Made by a program: the position numbers and the translations under genes
Source: Microbacterium esteraromaticum
GTDB taxonomy: Bacteria > Actinomycetota > Actinomycetes > Actinomycetales > Microbacteriaceae
DNA length: 64,000 nucleotides
Assembly (NCBI RefSeq): GCF_017303215.1
Contig: NZ_JAEMWU010000001.1
Coordinates: 1,488,001-1,552,000, forward strand
Reading direction: 5' to 3'
Notes under the pieces: generated by a model
The model's input: the letters and a program-made list of their open reading frames with translations, nothing else
The model's database searches: none
Told to the model about the DNA's origin: nothing
In this document: positions 8,594 to 16,229 of the stretch, piece by piece
Layout of the letters: every line of letters starts with the position of its first letter
Numbering within the stretch: position 1 is the first letter of the stretch

Positions 8594-9939
8594 GCCTCCT
8601 CCGCGGAGTCCATGTCGCTGTGCTCGGACTCGTCGCTGTGCTCGGTTTTACCCTGGTCGGCGTCTGCGTGCTCGCCGTCTCCGTGGCGTACGGCAGTGGG
8701 CTCGCCCGCGGCATCCGATGCTGTCGTCTCGGGGGAGTCGATGTCCGCTTCGGCCAGGCGCGCGGCGCCGGTGAGGTCCTGCGTCGGCTCCTCCCACGAC
8801 GGCCGATCGGCTGAAGAGTCTTCCGCCGCGGCGTTCTCGTCCTCGGCAGCATCCGCATCCTCGTCGCCGGCATCGGTGTGCCATACGAGGTCTTCCGGGC
8901 GGTACGCGTCGGTCTGCATCGAGGTGTCGACCGACGCGGCCACCGTCTCGGGTACCTGATCCAGCACATCGAGTGCAGAATCCACACCACCGGTGTAGGT
9001 GGCGACCACGCGCAGGTCGTCGTTCCGCAGACCGTCGGAGAGCGACTCCAGCAGCGCGGCGGCGTCCTCGACGATCTCCGGACGGCGAAGCTCGGCACCG
9101 TGCACGAGCCACCGGGCAAAGCCCAGCTCGGCATGCAGGCGGGCCCGCACCCGCAACGCGTCGTCGATCGCCCGCGTTGATGCGGCCGTGTAGGCGTCGT
9201 GCACGTCGGCGCTGGCCTCGGGAGCGCCCGAGAGCCACCCGAGGTCCTCGGCCGGATCGCCGACGGCCAAGCCGCGCCAGCCCAGCACTCCGATGACTCG
9301 CGGGCCCGCGTCCGGATCGTCCTCGAACAGGAACGACTGCGCCTGCATTCCGCCCAGCACCACGGTCGTCTCGAAGCGCCACAGGTCGTCATCGGCGGCG
9401 GCATCGCGCCAGCGCGTGGTCAACCGCCCAGGGACCCGACCCGTGGCCGCGGCACGATCGATCATCTGCTGCACCTCGGTACGCACGGTCGTCGCATCGT
9501 GCATCGCGAGTCCCGCAGCGCGCACCACCGATTCGGGCAGGGCGTGCACCGCGGCGATCGTCTCACCGATCGACACCGCAGCACCGGGCCCCGCCGGAAT
9601 CAACGGTGCATCGATCTGGAAGCCCGGCATCAGATCGGTCACCTGTGCCCGCGCCTCGCCGACGCGCGTCTCACCGACGTGCGTCGGCGCCCGGAACGGC
9701 AGCATCTCGCGGGCGCCCGCGGTGAGCGCCCGCAGCGCGAGCGCCTCCTCGGCGAGCTCCAGCGCGGCCGCGTCGTCCTCTGCGACACGGATCACCAGCT
9801 CGCGTCCGTCGGCGAGCGTCGCCACCGCGGAATCGAACCTTCCGTCACCGTCCGAGGTCAGCGCGCGGGCGCCGACGACCTCAGCGCCCGGCAGAGCCGC
9901 GGTGACCGCCGCCACTAGAGTGAAAGGAGAGCGTGCCAT
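8539..9939 (-). CDS. phosphotransferase-fold protein, probably a pseudokinase
   Basis: A 466-residue protein whose first 350 residues follow the aminoglycoside/macrolide phosphotransferase (APH) fold. Where active members have an HGD catalytic loop this one reads VVLGGMQAQSFL (193-204). Where they have the metal-binding IDW it reads VIGVLGW (215-221), although the following GDPAEDLGWL is well kept. The strand-3 lysine position reads VIRVAED, with Arg. Residues about 350-466 form a long acidic Asp/Glu/Ser/Ala-rich tail. The fold is clear; catalysis looks lost. It is divergent from nudC, and its tail overlaps the adnB tail. I do not call it a resistance gene. Confidence 0.75.
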   Translation of the reverse strand: MARSPFTLVAAVTAALPGAEVVGARALTSDGDGRFDSAVATLADGRELVIRVAEDDAAALELAEEALALRALTAGAREMLPFRAPTHVGETRVGEARAQVTDLMPGFQIDAPLIPAGPGAAVSIGETIAAVHALPESVVRAAGLAMHDATTVRTEVQQMIDRAAATGRVPGRLTTRWRDAAADDDLWRFETTVVLGGMQAQSFLFEDDPDAGPRVIGVLGWRGLAVGDPAEDLGWLSGAPEASADVHDAYTAASTRAIDDALRVRARLHAELGFARWLVHGAELRRPEIVEDAAALLESLSDGLRNDDLRVVATYTGGVDSALDVLDQVPETVAASVDTSMQTDAYRPEDLVWHTDAGDEDADAAEDENAAAEDSSADRPSWEEPTQDLTGAARLAEADIDSPETTASDAAGEPTAVRHGDGEHADADQGKTEHSDESEHSDMDSAEEAQRAARAALQRWTNSGSE

Positions 9940-9946
9940 GTTCTCC

Positions 9947-9952
9947 AGGGTA
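9947..9952 (-). promoter_or_regulatory. -10 box TACCCT, leaderless start of the pseudokinase gene
   Basis: Read on the minus strand, TACCCT is followed by seven bases (ggagaac) and the ATG at 9939. Confidence 0.55.
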
Positions 9953-10118
9953 GGTCTGCAGCCTCGCCGGTGTGCTCGCGCCACGCCCGCGCCGCGGGAT
10001 AACCGGGCGGGTCGTGCCCCGCACAGGCGATCGGCGGCACCCGGGGAGCGAACCGTGAACACGGACGCAACGAGAACATGCACGAAGAAACACTGCACGA
10101 CAACACCAGGGGGAACGC

Positions 10119-11030
10119 ATGATCGCATCGGAAGCCCTCCTCGACAGGGCCGCTGATCTGCGTACTGAGCCAGGCGTCATCGAACGTCTGATCGCCGAAC
10201 AGGGCACACGTGTGATCGTGGTCAGACAGGCGCGGTTGCGCATCGCCGACGGAACGCTGTTGCGCGTCGACGCCAACACCGTCGGCGACGCTGAGTGGGC
10301 ACTGCTCGGGCGCGAGGCAGATGGAACCGCCCTGCTCTTGGCATCCGTCCCGCCCCGTACCGACTCGATCGATGCCGCGCCCGACGAAACCTGGCTGGGG
10401 CTCCGTGATGTCGGCGGCGACCTGACGCCGTACGACGCCGATGTGTTCGTCACCGCGATCGCGCTCGCCGCGTGGTTGGCCGACGCACGCCACTGCCCTT
10501 CGTGCGGCACTCGCCTCACCCTGACCCAGGCCGGCTGGGCGCGCTGGTGTGACCAGTGCCGGCGCGAGCACTTTCCGCGCACCGACCCCGCCGTGATCGT
10601 CGCGATCGAGAGCCCCGACGGCGAGCGACTGCTGTTGGGCGCCAACGTCAACTGGCGCGGTCGGATGTACTCCTGCTTCGCAGGCTTCGTCGAGGCCGGA
10701 GAGTCGCTGGAGAGCGCGGTGCACCGCGAGATCGAAGAAGAAGCCGGCGTTCGGCTCAGCCAGTTGCACTACATCGGTTCGCAGCCGTGGCCGTATCCGC
10801 GGTCGCTGATGATCGGATTCCGTGCCGTCGCCGCTGACGAGAGCGCGGTCGCCGACGGTGACGAGATCGTTGACGTGCGCTGGCTCACACGCGATGAGAT
10901 CGGTAGCGCGCTCGCCGGTGAGGGACCTGTGGGACTTCCCGGCGAAGCCTCGATTGCGCGGCGGCTGATCTCCGACTGGTACGCCCGTCCGCGTCCCACC
11001 GGCGGCACGATGGCGGGGTGCGCGCAGTGA
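10119..11030 (+). CDS. nudC: NADH pyrophosphatase / RNA decapping hydrolase NudC
   Basis: A 303-residue Nudix hydrolase that cleaves NADH to NMNH and AMP; family members also remove NAD caps from RNA. A zinc ribbon uses C126, C129, C144 and C147. The Nudix box runs from G189 to V211 (GFVEAGES through REIEEEAGV). The NADH-specific motif SQPWPYPRSLM is at 221-231. All three marks of the NudC subfamily are intact. The ATG has a purine-rich ribosome site (agggggaa) about 4 nt upstream. The stop overlaps the uvrD2 start by four bases (GTGA). Confidence 0.93.
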   Translation: MIASEALLDRAADLRTEPGVIERLIAEQGTRVIVVRQARLRIADGTLLRVDANTVGDAEWALLGREADGTALLLASVPPRTDSIDAAPDETWLGLRDVGGDLTPYDADVFVTAIALAAWLADARHCPSCGTRLTLTQAGWARWCDQCRREHFPRTDPAVIVAIESPDGERLLLGANVNWRGRMYSCFAGFVEAGESLESAVHREIEEEAGVRLSQLHYIGSQPWPYPRSLMIGFRAVAADESAVADGDEIVDVRWLTRDEIGSALAGEGPVGLPGEASIARRLISDWYARPRPTGGTMAGCAQ

Positions 11031-12778
11031 GCGTGCTCGACGCTTTGGATGACCGACAACGCGAGGCCGCTGCGATGCTGCGCGGTCCCGTCGCCGTCCT
11101 CGCCGGTGCCGGCACGGGTAAGACGCGAGTGATCACGCACCGCATCGCGCACGGCGTCGACACCGGCGCCTACTCACCCTCACGCGTGATGGCGGTCACG
11201 TTCACGGCCAAGGCTGCGGGTGAGTTGCGCGGTCGACTGCGCGCGCTGGGCGTTGCGGGCGTCGCCGCCCGAACGTTCCACGCCGCCGCCCTCCGCCAGC
11301 TGAACTTCTTCTGGCCGACCATCACCGGCGACCCCGCCCCGAGCATCATCGACAACAAGGTGCGGATGCTGGGGCAGGCCGCCGATGCAATGCGGTTGCG
11401 CCCCAGCACGGCGACGCTGCGCGATATCGCGAGCGAGATCGAATGGCGCAAGGTCTCGATGCTCACGATCGAGCAGTACGCCGAACTCGAACGGCCGATC
11501 TCGGGCATCCGCCCCGAGCAGCTCGTCGAATTGCAGGCCGCGTACGAGCAGCTCAAGGACGACCGTCGACAACTCGACTTCGAGGATGTGCTGCTGGCAT
11601 GTGCGGGCATGCTCGAGAGTGAGCCGCGGGTCGCCGCCGCCGTCCACGAGCAGTACCGGCATTTCACCGTGGACGAGTTCCAGGACGTCTCGCCGCTGCA
11701 GAACCGGCTGCTGGAGCTGTGGCTGGGGGATCGCCGCGATATCTGCGTCGTCGGCGACGCGAGCCAGACGATCTACTCGTTCGCGGGCGCGCAGCAGCGC
11801 TATCTGCTGGAGTTCGACCGGCGCTATCCCGATGCCACCGTCGTGCGCCTGGAGACGAACTACCGTTCCCAAGCCCCGATCCTCGATGCGGCCAACGCAC
11901 TGATGCGGGGGCGTCCCGGTGCACTGGCTCTGGTGCCCCGCGCCGCGGGTATCGGCAGCGAGACGCCGACCCTCACCGCCTACGACAGCGAGCGCGAAGA
12001 GGCAGACGGAATCGCCGACGCGATCATCAAGCGCATCGGCACCGGCGCATCACCGGCCGACATCGCGGTGCTCTACCGCGCGCACTCCCAGTCGGCGGTG
12101 CTGCAGCAGGCGCTCGCCGCGCGCGGCATCGCGACCAGCGTGCTCGGCGGCACCCGCTTCTTCGACATGCCCGAGGTACGTCAATCACTGCTGGCATTGC
12201 GGGGAGCGGCTGTTGCGCCGACGGACACCGGATTCCTGCCGACCGTGCGAGACGTGCTGCGCGGCCTCGGCCTGACCGAGGAACCACCCGCGGCCGGTGG
12301 GGCGCAACGCGACGGCTGGGAGGCGCGCCGCGCGATCCTGCGTCTGGCTGAGGAGGCACCCGTCGGCACGACCCTGCGGGCCTTCGCCGACGACCTGATG
12401 GCGCGCGCCCAGGATCAGCACGAACCGGTGCTGCACACCGTGACGTTGTCGACGTTGCACGCAGCCAAGGGACTGGAATGGCCGCATGTGCTGCTAGCCG
12501 GCTGGGCTGAGGGCGCGCTGCCGATCTCGTACGCCTCGACATTCGAGCAGGTCGACGAGGAACGCCGGCTCGCCTATGTCGGCATCACGCGGGCCGCGCG
12601 AACGCTGGCGGTGTCGTGGTCGCGCTCGGCAGGTCGAGGGGAACGGCCTCCATCGCGCTTTCTGGCCGAGATCGGAACGACGTCTCGCGGCACCGGCATT
12701 CTTCGTGATACCGCACCGAGCGCCAGGCGTTCCGTCCGTCAGGCTCGCCCCGCACCATCAACCCCGCCCCCGGCGTAG
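11027..12778 (+). CDS. uvrD2: UvrD2-type superfamily I DNA helicase, short form
   Basis: A 583-residue 3'-5' helicase of the UvrD/Rep family. Walker A is GAGTGKT (K32). The DEFQDVSPLQ motif, GDASQTIYSFAGA, STLHAAKGLEW, RRLAYVGITRAAR and PPSRFLAEIG are all present. Mycobacterial UvrD2 is about 700 residues and ends in an HRDC domain; here the protein stops about 30 residues after the helicase core, so HRDC is absent. The GTG at 11027 overlaps the nudC stop; another in-frame GTG at 11018 is possible. The last 194 bases overlap the convergent gene at 12585. Confidence 0.85.
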   Translation: MSVLDALDDRQREAAAMLRGPVAVLAGAGTGKTRVITHRIAHGVDTGAYSPSRVMAVTFTAKAAGELRGRLRALGVAGVAARTFHAAALRQLNFFWPTITGDPAPSIIDNKVRMLGQAADAMRLRPSTATLRDIASEIEWRKVSMLTIEQYAELERPISGIRPEQLVELQAAYEQLKDDRRQLDFEDVLLACAGMLESEPRVAAAVHEQYRHFTVDEFQDVSPLQNRLLELWLGDRRDICVVGDASQTIYSFAGAQQRYLLEFDRRYPDATVVRLETNYRSQAPILDAANALMRGRPGALALVPRAAGIGSETPTLTAYDSEREEADGIADAIIKRIGTGASPADIAVLYRAHSQSAVLQQALAARGIATSVLGGTRFFDMPEVRQSLLALRGAAVAPTDTGFLPTVRDVLRGLGLTEEPPAAGGAQRDGWEARRAILRLAEEAPVGTTLRAFADDLMARAQDQHEPVLHTVTLSTLHAAKGLEWPHVLLAGWAEGALPISYASTFEQVDEERRLAYVGITRAARTLAVSWSRSAGRGERPPSRFLAEIGTTSRGTGILRDTAPSARRSVRQARPAPSTPPPA

Positions 12779-13469
12779 GTGTGCGCAGCAGTCGGGTGAC
12801 CAGCGCGGCGGCGTGCGCGATGCGCGCCGTGCCGATGTCTGCCGACCGGCCGACCAGCTGCGCGTGCAGAGCCGGCCACGCGGCATCCCGATCGCGTTCA
12901 TGTGCGTCACGGCATGAGAGGCAGGGTGTGCGCCCCGGAACGACGAGCGGACCGACCACGGTCGCCCGTTGCTCGAACGCGACCGGCAGGTGCGGAACGT
13001 CATCGCGCAGATAGGGCGCCAACTGCAGTGCGGCGGACGCACCGCCGATCACGACGACCGACACCGCGTCGCCGGCGCCCCGCGGGGCGAGCTCGATCCC
13101 CTCATCGACGAGCGCCTGCTGCATGCGCCAGGGCACTCGGCCGTCGGCGATGTTCACCTCGTCGATCCACACCGGGGGAGCGGTGGGCGATTCGCGCTCG
13201 AGCACAGGACGCAGAGTCTCCAGCATCCGCCGTGCCGCGAGGCGCGGGGCGCCGACGCCGTGCGCGACGACGTCGAACGAGCCGGCGCGGATGCCCGTCA
13301 CCAGCTTCTGCAGCAGCGGCTCGACCCAGGGCTCGTCGACCGCCACCTGCACGGCGCCCTCCATGCCGAACTGCCCCTCCAACCCGAACTGCACGGTGCT
13401 CTCATCGCGCCACAGCAGGGGGTGGCGCGGGTCCAGACGGGTGAGCGGTTGCGGGGTCAGGCGACTCAT
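12585..13469 (-). CDS. ThiF/TOMM leader-binding-like protein
   Basis: A 294-residue protein of the actinobacterial family often annotated as ThiF-like or TOMM precursor leader-binding. The N-terminus has LDPRHPLLWRDESTVQFG, the usual start of that family. The middle has TPCLSCRDAHERDRDAAWP, and the C-terminus has YHEECRCRE, giving a likely zinc site from CLSC plus CRC. I see no GxGxxG nucleotide-binding loop typical of adenylating ThiF enzymes. No YcaO cyclodehydratase, dehydrogenase or precursor peptide lies nearby, so peptide modification is not supported. The last 64 codons overlap uvrD2 in antisense. Confidence 0.65.
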   Translation of the reverse strand: MSRLTPQPLTRLDPRHPLLWRDESTVQFGLEGQFGMEGAVQVAVDEPWVEPLLQKLVTGIRAGSFDVVAHGVGAPRLAARRMLETLRPVLERESPTAPPVWIDEVNIADGRVPWRMQQALVDEGIELAPRGAGDAVSVVVIGGASAALQLAPYLRDDVPHLPVAFEQRATVVGPLVVPGRTPCLSCRDAHERDRDAAWPALHAQLVGRSADIGTARIAHAAALVTRLLRTPTPGAGLMVRGEPDGRNAWRSVRYHEECRCRETSFRSRPESAMEAVPLDLPSATTTPPAFARPA

Positions 13470-13476
13470 GCCACCG

Positions 13477-13482
13477 ATTCTC
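13477..13482 (-). promoter_or_regulatory. -10 box GAGAAT, leaderless start of the ThiF-like gene
   Basis: On the minus strand GAGAAT lies seven bases before the ATG at 13469. The box lacks the first T of TANNNT, so this is weaker than the others. Confidence 0.4.
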
Positions 13483-13564
13483 ACCGTGTACCGCAGCGCC
13501 TGGGGCGAGTTCCGCGGATCTGTGGATGGATTCCGGTTGGCGTCGACCTGGGGACAACCGGCGG

Positions 13565-14965
13565 TCAGACCGGGCGGTCGCCCTCGGGGCGCTCGTCACC
13601 GGAATCGCCCGAGCCACCACGACCGGGGCTATCGTCGCTGAAGTCCTCGCCGTCGAGCAGGCGCGCGAGTGCTTCGTCGAGTTCGTCGGCGGCAGGCGCC
13701 TCGCCGCGTTGCATCGCCTCGAGCCGGGCGATCAGCGCCGTCGGATCATCGATATCCGAGGACTGCGGCATGATGTCGGGGTAGTCCCACAGCGCGTCGC
13801 GAGCCGCGATGCCGACGGCGTCGGTCACAGCGCGCCACATGGCAGAGGCCTCGCGCAGGCGTCGCGGACGCAGCTTGAGTCCCACGAGTGCGCCCAGGGC
13901 GTCCTCGGCCGGGCCGCCGACGGCACGGCGACGCCGTGCGGCCTCACCGAGACGAGCGCCGTCGGGCAGTCGGGCGATGGCTTGCTCGGTGACCACATCG
14001 ACCCAGCCGTCGATCGTCGCGATGAGGTTCTCCAGGCGCGTGAGCGCTTCACGCTGCGCCTCGGACTGCGCCGGCAGCAGCGCACCGCCCTCGATGGCTG
14101 CGCGGAGCTCTTCGGGGTTGGACGGGTCCAGGCGCGACGCGACGTCTTCGAGGGCGTCGATGTCGACGGTCACGCCACGCGCGAAGTCGGTGATCTGCGA
14201 CAGCACGTGCAGGTGCAGCCACTTGGCGTGGCGGTACAGACGCGCGTATGCCAGTTCGCGCACGGCCAGGTAGAGGGCGATCTGGTCTTCGGGGATCTCC
14301 AGCCCTTCACCGAAGGCGGCGATGTTCTGGGGGATCACGGCGGCGGTGCCGGCCGGAAGCACCGGGATCCCGACGTCACCGCCTGAGACGACCTCGAGCG
14401 AGAGGCGTCCGAGCACCTGACCGAACTGGGCGGCGAACAGCGAACCGCCGAGACCGCGCATCAGTTGCCCTGCGCCCTGCACCATGCCCTGCATCTCTTC
14501 GGGCACCTGGGTCTCGAGAGCGCCCGTGAGGGCATCCGCGATCGAGGTCGAGACGGGGGCCGCGATCTCTTTCCAGACCGGCAAGGTGCGCTCCACCCAC
14601 TCGCCGCGGGTCATCGCCTGCGGCGCGGAAGCCAGTTCCGAGATCGTGGTCGACTCGCTCAGCCAGAGGTTCGCCAGGCCGAAAGCCTCGACCAGCGACG
14701 ATCGCGAGCCATCGGTGATGCCCAGGCCGTCGCGGTTGGCGATGTGCAACGCCTGGCGCTCGGCGTTCTGCCAGGGGTCGCCGCCGAACATGCCCTGCAT
14801 CTGCGACATGAAGCCGGCCATCTGCGCCGGGTCGAACTGCATGCCGCCAGGGCCACCCATACTCGACAGTGCGTCGCGCAGTGCCTCGGGGTCGACCTGG
14901 CCGCCCGACATCATGCGTCGGAGCATTTCTTCGAAGTCCGACGGATCCTGATCGTCCTGTGCCAT
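13565..14965 (-). CDS. DUF2342 / 'zincin_2' family protein lacking HExxH
   Basis: A 466-residue protein of the family annotated in actinobacteria as zinc-dependent metalloprotease or F420-associated protein. The N-terminal 70 residues are Gly/Met/Asp-rich and disordered-looking. The core has RELAYARLYRHAKWLHLHV and WVDVVTEQAIARLP at positions where the family is said to carry metal ligands, but no HExxH occurs anywhere. The C-terminus is acidic. I therefore call family membership, not protease activity. It is divergent from the ylbL-like gene, the same arrangement as in mycobacteria. Start chosen at 14965, just before the conserved QDDQDPSDFEEMLRRM region, with aaaggg upstream. Confidence 0.75.
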   Translation of the reverse strand: MAQDDQDPSDFEEMLRRMMSGGQVDPEALRDALSSMGGPGGMQFDPAQMAGFMSQMQGMFGGDPWQNAERQALHIANRDGLGITDGSRSSLVEAFGLANLWLSESTTISELASAPQAMTRGEWVERTLPVWKEIAAPVSTSIADALTGALETQVPEEMQGMVQGAGQLMRGLGGSLFAAQFGQVLGRLSLEVVSGGDVGIPVLPAGTAAVIPQNIAAFGEGLEIPEDQIALYLAVRELAYARLYRHAKWLHLHVLSQITDFARGVTVDIDALEDVASRLDPSNPEELRAAIEGGALLPAQSEAQREALTRLENLIATIDGWVDVVTEQAIARLPDGARLGEAARRRRAVGGPAEDALGALVGLKLRPRRLREASAMWRAVTDAVGIAARDALWDYPDIMPQSSDIDDPTALIARLEAMQRGEAPAADELDEALARLLDGEDFSDDSPGRGGSGDSGDERPEGDRPV

Positions 14966-15083
14966 GCGGATAGCCCTTTCAGCATGCCCGTAGCGTGTGC
15001 GTTCTACGCTAGTCACACGATCCTGTGCTCGGACCCAAAGGCCCCGGATCCCTGTACGCCGCTCGCGAACGCCCGGAGGTCTC

Positions 15084-16169
15084 GTGTCATCACGCCGCAA
15101 CAACGGCACCATTACCGGTGTCGTGGCACTGAGTGTCGCGCTGGTCGCCCTCGTAGGACTGACGTTCATGCCGACCCAGTACGTGATTCAGCGCCCCGGC
15201 CCGATCTACGACACCCTCGGCACGGCGCTGAACGCCGACGGCGAGGAGGTGCCGTTGATCGAGGTCGAGGGTGCCCGTACCTATCCCACCGCCGGAACGC
15301 TCGACCTCACCACTCTGCAGGTGGTCGGTAACCGCGAGCGCACGCCCACCTGGTTCGAGCTCGCGATCGCGTGGTTCGATCCGTCGCGCGCGGTCGTCCC
15401 TCTCGATTCCGTCTTCCCCGCGGGCGTCACGACCGAGCAGCGCGATGCGCGCAACGCCGATCTGATGGTCGATTCGCAACACGAGGCGACGGCGGCAGCG
15501 CTGATCGAGCTCGGTTATGACGTCGGCGCCGAGGTCAAAGTGGTCGAGGCGCTCGTGGACACCCCCTCCGAGGGAGTGCTCGCACCGGGTGACACGATCG
15601 TCTCGGTCGACGGGATCGACGTGGACTCCGCCAGCGTGCTGCGCGACAGGATCCAGCAGGGCGAGGGCGACGCGGTCGACCTCGTCGTCGACCGCGCCGG
15701 CGAGCAGTTCGAGCTCTCACTCACGCCCGACGAGACGACGGATGCCGCAGGTGACACCTTCTGGCTGATCGGCGTCTCGTTGACGACCGAGTATGACTTT
15801 CCGGTGGACGTTCACCTGCAGCTCGACAACGTCGGTGGGCCCAGTGCCGGCATGATGTTCGCGCTCGGGATCATCGACACGATGACTCCGGGCAATCTCA
15901 ATGGCGGAGAGAACGTGGCGGGTACCGGCACGATCGACGCCACGGGCACAGTGGGGCCGATCGGCGGCATCCGACAGAAGATGCACGGGGCGCGCGACGG
16001 CGGCGCCACCGTCTTCCTCGCGCCGGCGAGCAACTGCGACGAGGTCGTCGGGCATGTGCCCGCGGGACTCGACGTGTACAGTACCGACTCGCTGGAGCAG
16101 TCGCTGGAGATCCTGGAAGTCGTCGCCGAGGGCGATGACACGGCGCAACTGGCGACCTGCACACCCTGA
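15084..16169 (+). CDS. YlbL-like PDZ domain / Lon-type membrane protease
   Basis: A 361-residue protein. A signal anchor spans about residues 9-30, then an extracytoplasmic region, a PDZ domain (about 140-225, with EGVLAPGDTIVSVDG) and a C-terminal S16 Lon-like domain. The catalytic dyad is visible: S254 in GGPSAGM and K299 in GGIRQKMHGA, spaced as in Lon. It should act on proteins at the outer face of the membrane. The GTG at 15084 follows a ggaggt ribosome site at short spacing. A UPF0182 gene follows, a pairing conserved in actinobacteria. Substrate unknown. Confidence 0.88.
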   Translation: MSSRRNNGTITGVVALSVALVALVGLTFMPTQYVIQRPGPIYDTLGTALNADGEEVPLIEVEGARTYPTAGTLDLTTLQVVGNRERTPTWFELAIAWFDPSRAVVPLDSVFPAGVTTEQRDARNADLMVDSQHEATAAALIELGYDVGAEVKVVEALVDTPSEGVLAPGDTIVSVDGIDVDSASVLRDRIQQGEGDAVDLVVDRAGEQFELSLTPDETTDAAGDTFWLIGVSLTTEYDFPVDVHLQLDNVGGPSAGMMFALGIIDTMTPGNLNGGENVAGTGTIDATGTVGPIGGIRQKMHGARDGGATVFLAPASNCDEVVGHVPAGLDVYSTDSLEQSLEILEVVAEGDDTAQLATCTP

Positions 16170-16217
16170 GGGCGTCCGCGCTGAGCGTACTCGCGGCCAC
16201 AGCATAGGGGCGCCTCA

Positions 16218-16223
16218 TAGGAT
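16218..16223 (+). promoter_or_regulatory. -10 box TAGGAT, leaderless start of the UPF0182 gene
   Basis: TAGGAT, six bases (gggacg), then the GTG at 16230. The downstream gene therefore has its own promoter despite following the YlbL-like gene closely. Confidence 0.6.
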
Positions 16224-16229
16224 GGGACG

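Noticed and set aside
8539..9939. Aminoglycoside or macrolide resistance phosphotransferase
   Set aside because: The catalytic HGD and IDW motifs and the ATP-binding Lys are all replaced, and the setting is a conserved housekeeping locus.
12585..13469. Azole-peptide (TOMM) biosynthetic cluster
   Set aside because: Only the leader-binding-like protein is present. No YcaO, dehydrogenase, precursor peptide or transporter is near.
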